Below are positions 58,305 through 64,000 of a stretch of 64,000 bases of DNA, one piece after another; position 1 is the first letter of the stretch; each line of letters begins with the position of its first letter. The notes beneath the pieces are model-generated. The model had not been told where the DNA came from. It worked only from the letters and a program-made list of their open reading frames with translations, and searched no databases. Source of the stretch: Ureibacillus sinduriensis BLB-1 = JCM 15800 (GTDB lineage Bacteria > Bacillota > Bacilli > Bacillales_A > Planococcaceae); NCBI RefSeq assembly GCF_000772955.1, contig NZ_JPVO01000051.1, positions 1 to 64,000 on the forward strand, written 5' to 3'. Position numbers and translations under genes: made by a program.

Positions 58305-61300
58305 CTACTCTACAGACTCTACAGCATCTTCTTTTTCACTAGCAGGTAAAATATTTAGTGCATCAGTTGGTTGAAGCTCATCTTCGTCATCTAAATCGCG
58401 AAGTTCAACTTCTTCGTCATTGATTGTTAACATTTTTACATCCAAACCTAGTGATTGAAGCTCTTTGATTAAAACTTTGAAAGACTCTGGAACGCCTGGT
58501 TCCGGAACACTTTCACCTTTAACGATTGCTTCATAAGTTTTTACGCGTCCAACAACATCGTCTGATTTGATTGTTAAGATTTCTTGAAGAGTATATGCAG
58601 CACCGTATGCTTCAAGTGCCCATACCTCCATCTCACCAAAACGTTGTCCACCAAACTGTGCTTTACCACCAAGTGGTTGTTGTGTAACAAGTGAGTAAGG
58701 ACCTGTAGAACGGGCGTGAAGTTTATCATCAACCATGTGGGCTAATTTAATCATATACATGATTCCAACAGATACACGGTTGTCTAATGGTTCACCTGAG
58801 CGGCCATCATAAAGAATGGTTTTACCATCACGGTTCATACCAGCTTCTTCCATCGTTTCCCAAACATCTTCTTCATTAGCTCCATCAAATACCGGTGTAG
58901 CCATATGAAGACCCAAGTAGCGAGCAGCCATACCTAAATGAAGCTCCAATACTTGTCCGATGTTCATACGAGAAGGTACCCCAAGTGGATTCAACATGAT
59001 ATCAACTGGTGTTCCATCCGGCATGAACGGCATATCTTCTTCAGGAAGAATACGTGAGATTACCCCTTTGTTACCATGACGTCCGGCCATTTTGTCCCCA
59101 ACGCGGATTTTACGTTTTTGAACAATGTAAGCACGTACCAATTGGTTAACGCCCGGTGGCAGCTCATCGCCATCTTCACGGTTGAAGACTTTAACATCTA
59201 GTACAATTCCGCCTGCACCATGAGGTACACGTAGAGATGTATCACGAACTTCACGAGCTTTTTCACCGAAGATAGCGTGTAATAAGCGCTCTTCAGCAGT
59301 TAACTCTGTTACCCCTTTAGGAGTTACTTTACCTACAAGAATATCACCATCACGAACTTCCGCACCGATGCGGATAATTCCACGGTCATCCAAGTTGCGA
59401 AGAGCATCTTCACCTACGTTTGGAATATCACGCGTGATTTCTTCAGGCCCTAGTTTTGTATCACGGGATTCTGATTCATATTCTTCAATATGAACAGATG
59501 TGTATACATCATCTTTTACAAGACGTTCGTTCATGATTACAGCATCTTCATAGTTGAAACCTTCCCAAGTCATGAAAGCAACTAAAACGTTACGACCAAG
59601 TGCCAGCTCACCCAGTTCCATTGAAGGACCATCAGCGAGGATATCTTTTGGTTTAACGCGATCGCCGACTTTAACGATTGGGCGTTGGTTAATTGAAGTA
59701 CCGTGGTTGGAACGAGTGAATTTTTGAAGTTTATATTTCGTTAATTCACCTTTAACTTCCTTGCCATCAATCTCTTCAATACGACGAACGTGAATTGAAC
59801 GAGCTTCTACATGTTCAACGATTCCGTGGAATTTGTTGACCACAGCAGCACCTGAGTCACGAGCGTCTACGTGTTCCATACCAGTACCAACGAAAGGAGC
59901 TTCCGGGTTTAATAAAGGAACCGCTTGACGTTGCATGTTCGCACCCATCAAGGCACGGTTTGAGTCATCATTTTCCAAGAACGGGATACAAGCTGTCGCA
60001 GCTGAAACTACTTGTTTCGGCGATACGTCCATATAGTCAACACGATCTCTTTTGAATACCGTGTTATCCCCTCGGAAACGTCCTAAAACTTCTTCGTTAA
60101 CAAAGGATCCATCAGGATTTAATGGTGAGTTTGCTTGCCCAACGATATAGTTATCCTCTTCATCAGCTGTTAAGTAATCAATATGCTCTGTTACTTTGCC
60201 TGTTTCAGGATCCACACGACGGTACGGTGTTTCGATGAAACCGAATTTATTGACCTTTGCATATGATGACAGTGAGTTAATTAACCCAATGTTCGGACCC
60301 TCCGGTGTCTCGATCGGACACATACGGCCATAGTGGGAGTAGTGGACGTCACGTACTTCCATACCAGCACGTTCACGAGTTAAACCACCAGGCCCTAAAG
60401 CAGAAAGACGACGTTTGTGCGTTAACTCTGCCAATGGATTGGTTTGGTCCATGAATTGCGATAATTGTGAGCTACCAAAGAACTCTTTAATTGATGCAAT
60501 TACAGGACGGATGTTGATTAATTGTTGAGGTACGATTGACGCCGTGTCATTGATAGACATACGTTCACGTACAACACGCTCCATACGGGATAACCCGATA
60601 CGGAATTGATTTTGTAACAGCTCACCTACAGAACGTAAGCGACGGTTACCTAAATGGTCGATATCATCCGTATTTCCTACGCCATACAATAAGTTGAAGA
60701 AATAAGACATTGAAGCTATTACATCCGCAGGCGTAATATTCTTCACTTCTTCGTCAATATAGGCGTTAGAAATAATGTTGATTTCTTTTTGCGCTTCATC
60801 ATTGGGCGCGTAGATTTTAATCGATTGGATTGTTACATCTTCTTCTAACACACCGCCGACTTGCGACAATGTACGGAAGCCGATGCCATTTTCCAAATAT
60901 GGAATAATGCGATCCAAATTTCGGCGGTCCAATGTTGTACCCGCTTCGACTAAGATCTCTCCTGTTTCTGGATCCACAAGAGTTTCAGCAATCGTTTGGT
61001 TGAATAAACGATTTTTAATGTGAAGCTTTTTATTCATTTTATAGCGTCCAACGTTTGCTAAATCATAGCGTTTAGCATCGAAGAAACGTGAATATAATAA
61101 GCTTTTTGCACTTTCAACCGTTGGTGGTTCACCTGGACGAAGACGCTCGTAGATTTCTAAAAGCGCTTTTTCAGTGCTATCAGTATTATCTTTTTCAAGC
61201 GTATTTCTTAGGTACTCGTTATCGCCAAGGATATCAATGATTTCTTGGTCTGAACCGAATCCTAATGCACGCAATAATACTGTGACAGGTAATTTACGTG

Positions 61301-61859
61301 TACGATCAATTCGTACATAAACTACGTCCTTCGCATCTGTTTCATACTCTAACCATGCACCACGGTTTGGAATTACAGTAGCACCAAAGCCTTTTTTACC
61401 GTTCTTATCAGTTTTATCATGGAAGTAAACGCTTGGAGAACGAACTAATTGTGATACAATTACGCGTTCGGCACCGTTAATTACAAACGTGCCTGTTTCG
61501 GTCATTAATGGGAAATCCCCCATGAAAACATCTTGCTCTTTCACTTCATCTGTTTCTTTGTTGTGGAGACGCACTTTTACGCGCAATGGAGCTGCATAAG
61601 TTACGTCGCGTTCTTTACATTCATCGACATCATATTTAGGTTCACCTAAACTATAATCGATGAATTCAAGTGAAAGATTACCTGTAAAATCTTCGATTGG
61701 AGAAATGTCGCGGAACATCTCACGCAACCCTTCTTCAAGGAACCACTCGTAAGATGCTGTCTGAATCTCAATTAAATTCGGAAGCTCCAGCACCTCTTTA
61801 ATACGCGCAAAGCTTCTACGCTGGCGGTGTTGTCCGTACTGAACTAGTTGACCTGTCAA
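58305..61859 (-). CDS. rpoB: RNA polymerase beta subunit
   Basis: A 1184-residue subunit. The rifampicin region [27 protein letters not shown]-like stretch (Met at residue 470) looks wild-type; later conserved parts [13 protein letters not shown] and [18 protein letters not shown] are present. TTG at 61859 gives the Bacillus N-terminus TGQLVQYG and has GAGGGG 8 nt before it; the ATG at 61868 is only about 3 nt from that SD. Confidence 0.98.
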   Translation of the reverse strand: MTGQLVQYGQHRQRRSFARIKEVLELPNLIEIQTASYEWFLEEGLREMFRDISPIEDFTGNLSLEFIDYSLGEPKYDVDECKERDVTYAAPLRVKVRLHNKETDEVKEQDVFMGDFPLMTETGTFVINGAERVIVSQLVRSPSVYFHDKTDKNGKKGFGATVIPNRGAWLEYETDAKDVVYVRIDRTRKLPVTVLLRALGFGSDQEIIDILGDNEYLRNTLEKDNTDSTEKALLEIYERLRPGEPPTVESAKSLLYSRFFDAKRYDLANVGRYKMNKKLHIKNRLFNQTIAETLVDPETGEILVEAGTTLDRRNLDRIIPYLENGIGFRTLSQVGGVLEEDVTIQSIKIYAPNDEAQKEINIISNAYIDEEVKNITPADVIASMSYFFNLLYGVGNTDDIDHLGNRRLRSVGELLQNQFRIGLSRMERVVRERMSINDTASIVPQQLINIRPVIASIKEFFGSSQLSQFMDQTNPLAELTHKRRLSALGPGGLTRERAGMEVRDVHYSHYGRMCPIETPEGPNIGLINSLSSYAKVNKFGFIETPYRRVDPETGKVTEHIDYLTADEEDNYIVGQANSPLNPDGSFVNEEVLGRFRGDNTVFKRDRVDYMDVSPKQVVSAATACIPFLENDDSNRALMGANMQRQAVPLLNPEAPFVGTGMEHVDARDSGAAVVNKFHGIVEHVEARSIHVRRIEEIDGKEVKGELTKYKLQKFTRSNHGTSINQRPIVKVGDRVKPKDILADGPSMELGELALGRNVLVAFMTWEGFNYEDAVIMNERLVKDDVYTSVHIEEYESESRDTKLGPEEITRDIPNVGEDALRNLDDRGIIRIGAEVRDGDILVGKVTPKGVTELTAEERLLHAIFGEKAREVRDTSLRVPHGAGGIVLDVKVFNREDGDELPPGVNQLVRAYIVQKRKIRVGDKMAGRHGNKGVISRILPEEDMPFMPDGTPVDIMLNPLGVPSRMNIGQVLELHLGMAARYLGLHMATPVFDGANEEDVWETMEEAGMNRDGKTILYDGRSGEPLDNRVSVGIMYMIKLAHMVDDKLHARSTGPYSLVTQQPLGGKAQFGGQRFGEMEVWALEAYGAAYTLQEILTIKSDDVVGRVKTYEAIVKGESVPEPGVPESFKVLIKELQSLGLDVKMLTINDEEVELRDLDDEDELQPTDALNILPASEKEDAVESVE

Positions 61860-62058
61860 CTCATTCACCCCTCATTAAAGCGATAATAGGTCTTTGCAAA
61901 ACCATCTAAATGGTGTATGATTTCGAAAGACAAAAAGAAAACGAGTCTTTTCTCAAGAATCATTTTCGGTTAAACTAAACTTATTCGTGGTAAGTATACC
62001 CACATAAAATGCATTGCATACAAAAGGGCAAACTCCCACAAAATAATAATTTTGCATT

Positions 62059-62087
62059 TTATTATGTTATCATAGCCATTTTGTCAA
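62059..62087 (-). promoter_or_regulatory. rpoBC promoter
   Basis: Minus-strand TTGACA (62082-62087), 17-bp spacer, TAATAA (62059-62064). About 195 nt of leader precede rpoB. It gives rpoBC a promoter separate from rplJL; the rest of the leader (61860-62058) shows no gene. Confidence 0.75.
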
Positions 62088-62152
62088 GTCAATATTTTAT
62101 ACTCTCCGAACTTTTATTTCCACCTACAATTGTTGCGGCAATGAAAATAAAA

Positions 62153-62755
62153 CTATTTTTTCGCTCGTATAATCCAATAACCCTTCTTCTTCTCGACTAC
62201 TTCAACTTCTGCAAATTTTTCATCCAAGTAATTCATCGTAGATGGCGCACCTTGTTTCTTCTGAATGACAATCCACAATTCTCCACCCGTAGATAACTTT
62301 TCATAAGCACCGTCATAAAATTTAAAAACAGTTTCCTTACCTGCACGAATTGGTGGATTTGTTAAAATTGCGGCAACTTGTAATCCTTCTTCAACGGAAG
62401 CAAGACCATCACTTTCAAAAATTCGTACATTTTGAACTCCGTTAGTTTGCGCATTTTTCTTTGATAACGCAACTGCCCTTTCATTGATATCCATCATACA
62501 GATGAGGCGGTCCTTATATTGTTTAGCGATTGACAACCCAATCGGGCCATAGCCGCAACCAACATCCAGGATTGCACCTTCCAGTTCTGGCAGTCTAAAA
62601 GTTTCAATCAAGACACGGGATCCAAAATCTACTTCGCTTTTACTAAATACTCCTGAATCCGTTTCAAACAAAAACGAATTTCCGAGCAACGTAAATTTCC
62701 ATTGGCGTGGTTTACTTTCAGTTTGAGGCTTATTTGAATAATAGTGTTCAGACAT
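62153..62755 (-). CDS. ybxB: Class I SAM-dependent methyltransferase (YbxB/RsmC-like)
   Basis: A 200-residue methyltransferase: SAM motif DVGCGYGPIGLSIA, acidic MDINERAVALSKKNA, and motif IV NPPIRAGKE, typical of N-methyltransferases on rRNA bases such as RsmC (16S G1207). It lies between rplL and rpoB as YbxB does in B. subtilis. SD GGAGGG before the ATG. Confidence 0.88.
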   Translation of the reverse strand: MSEHYYSNKPQTESKPRQWKFTLLGNSFLFETDSGVFSKSEVDFGSRVLIETFRLPELEGAILDVGCGYGPIGLSIAKQYKDRLICMMDINERAVALSKKNAQTNGVQNVRIFESDGLASVEEGLQVAAILTNPPIRAGKETVFKFYDGAYEKLSTGGELWIVIQKKQGAPSTMNYLDEKFAEVEVVEKKKGYWIIRAKK

Positions 62756-62783
62756 CTTAACGTGCCCTCCTCAAAGAAAAATG

Positions 62784-62812
62784 AAGAAAGCTCGTCAAAA
62801 AGACGAGCTTTC
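62784..62812 (-). terminator. rplL terminator/attenuator
   Basis: GAAAGCTCGTC (62786-62796) pairs perfectly with GACGAGCTTTC (62802-62812); the following minus-strand run is TTCATTTTTC, an imperfect T-run, so read-through into ybxB is likely. Confidence 0.7.
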
Positions 62813-62842
62813 TTTATTTATTGAAAATAAGGTAGTCAGAAA

Positions 62843-63205
62843 TTACTTAACTTCGATTGAAGCGCCAACTTCTTCAAGTTTAGCTTTCATTTCTTCTGCT
62901 TCTTCTTTAGATACGCCTTCTTTTAATGCTTTAGGAGCGTTATCTACTACTTCTTTAGCTTCTTTTAAGCCAAGACCAGTGATTTCACGAACCACTTTGA
63001 TTACTTTGATTTTTTGGTCACCAGCAGATGCTAGTACTACGTCAAACTCAGTTTTTTCTTCAGCAGCAGCTGCACCAGCGCCACCTACTACTGCTACAGG
63101 AGCAGCAGCTGTTACACCGAATTCTTCTTCGATTGCTTTTACTAAATCGTTTAATTCAAGAACTGTCATAGCTTTGATAGCTTCTAAGATTTGATCTTTG
63201 TTCAT
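62843..63205 (-). CDS. rplL: 50S ribosomal protein L7/L12
   Basis: A 120-residue stalk protein: N-terminal dimerisation helix ([20 protein letters not shown]), Ala-rich hinge (about 36-52) and C-terminal factor-binding domain [20 protein letters not shown]. 81 bp after rplJ. Confidence 0.98.
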   Translation of the reverse strand: MNKDQILEAIKAMTVLELNDLVKAIEEEFGVTAAAPVAVVGGAGAAAAEEKTEFDVVLASAGDQKIKVIKVVREITGLGLKEAKEVVDNAPKALKEGVSKEEAEEMKAKLEEVGASIEVK

Positions 63206-63286
63206 TATATTTTCCTCCTATATGGATGTTTGTAGTTTTGTTAGGCAATTTGCCTTAATGTTGTTACTTTGAAGTTTAGGCAACTA

Positions 63287-63787
63287 TTAAGCGCCTTGCT
63301 CTTCTTTTTGTTCTGCAACAGCTTTTGTTGCAAGCGCGAAATTGCGCATTGGAGCTTGAAGTACAGATAAAAGCATAGATAGTAAACCTTCGCGTGATGG
63401 AAGTTCAGCAAGAGCTTTCACATCATCAGCCGAAGATACGTTACCTTCAATGATACCTGCTTTAATTTCAAGAGCTTCGTTCTTTTTAGCGAAATCATTG
63501 ATGATTTTCGCTGGAGCTACCACGTCTTCGTTAGAGAACGCTACAGCGTTTGGACCAGTTAAGAATTCGTTAATTCCTTCAACACCAGCGATTTCAGATG
63601 CACGACGAGTTAAAGTGTTTTTGTATACTTTGAACTCAACACCAGCTTCGCGAAGTTGTTTACGAAGTTCTGTAACTTGACCAACAGTTAAACCACGGTA
63701 ATCCACTACAACTACTGAAGCTGCAGCTTGGAATTTATCAGCGATTTCTTGTACAACTGCTTTTTTTGTTTCGATTACAGTGCTCAT
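63287..63787 (-). CDS. rplJ: 50S ribosomal protein L10
   Basis: A 166-residue stalk base: [39 protein letters not shown], and a C-terminal helix ([18 protein letters not shown]) that carries L7/L12 dimers. ATG at 63787 is preferred, 8 nt after AGGAGG; the longer start overlaps the SD. Controlled by the leader upstream. Confidence 0.97.
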   Translation of the reverse strand: MSTVIETKKAVVQEIADKFQAAASVVVVDYRGLTVGQVTELRKQLREAGVEFKVYKNTLTRRASEIAGVEGINEFLTGPNAVAFSNEDVVAPAKIINDFAKKNEALEIKAGIIEGNVSSADDVKALAELPSREGLLSMLLSVLQAPMRNFALATKAVAEQKEEQGA

Positions 63788-63799
63788 GATTGACACCTC

Positions 63800-63970
63800 C
63801 TATTAGAATGGGTCATTTATACCGACAAAAGAAAGCCTCTAGCCATACTTAAGTAGACTAGAGGCGGAAAATTCATCATCTTAAAAGAATCCGATTTCTG
63901 TGTCCTCGGTAGGGAGATTTAAGTGCTAGGCACCCCTACTGTCTACGGTACAAATGGATATTCACAACGT
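63800..63970 (-). promoter_or_regulatory. L10 ribosomal-protein leader (autoregulatory)
   Basis: Minus-strand sequence CCGTAGACAGTAGGGG, then TAAATCTCCCTACCGAGGAC, matches the conserved core of the Bacillus L10 leader that binds the L10(L12)4 complex. It is followed by a terminator hairpin GCCTCTAG / CTAGAGGC (63835-63865) with TTTCTTTT. Confidence 0.85.
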
Positions 63971-64000
63971 CATTCATCTTATCAAGAAAGATAATCGTTG

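Overview
The window comes from a low-GC, endospore-forming member of the Bacillales. Spore genes (gerD, kbaA, cwlD, an alpha/beta-type SASP), a SalA-type Mrp protein, a YbxF-type L7Ae protein, a two-TM BceS-type kinase and the gene order all resemble Bacillus. Placement near Lysinibacillus/Solibacillus (Planococcaceae/Caryophanaceae) is inference from general resemblance, not a search.

Layout. 1-0.47 kb: 5' end of a 16S rRNA gene (minus strand), its leader and promoter. 0.5-4.3 kb: conserved spore block: a catalytically dead-looking PdaB-like protein, kbaA, gerD, salA. 4.3-9.9 kb: membrane-anchored glycerophosphodiesterase plus a complete ugp-type ABC importer, inserted between salA and cwlD. 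10.2-10.9 kb: cwlD. 11-25 kb: accessory region between cwlD and rpsI: heterodimeric ABC exporter operon behind a triple-palindrome operator, a nitrilase/GNAT pair, a secreted protein, a lipoprotein, an Rgg-like regulator with a divergent 26-codon hydrophobic peptide, two tiny coupled Cys-containing ORFs, a SASP gene, an intracellular subtilisin, and a thiMDE-SDR operon behind two tandem TPP riboswitches, each with its own terminator. 25-30 kb: rpsI, rplM, truA, ecfT, ecfA2, ecfA1, the last preceded by an unexplained structured leader. 30-44.4 kb: the alpha, spc and S10 ribosomal clusters (rplQ back to rpsJ), with map decayed to a pseudogene between adk and infA. 44.7-49.3 kb: BceRS-BceAB module inserted between rpsJ and tuf. 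49.4-63.8 kb: tuf, fusA, rpsG, rpsL, ybxF-like, rpoC, rpoB, ybxB-like methyltransferase, rplL, rplJ and the L10 autoregulatory leader. Almost all core genes lie on the minus strand.

The most interesting part is 16.7-20.2 kb. A previously unannotated short gene at 19695-19775 with a near-perfect Shine-Dalgarno sequence encodes a hydrophobic peptide divergent from an Rgg-like regulator, the arrangement of streptococcal Rgg/SHP pheromone pairs. A 29-bp element in the shared intergenic region recurs at nearly the same distance upstream of the secreted protein at 17229. Together they suggest a self-contained peptide-signalling circuit; this is inference and untested.
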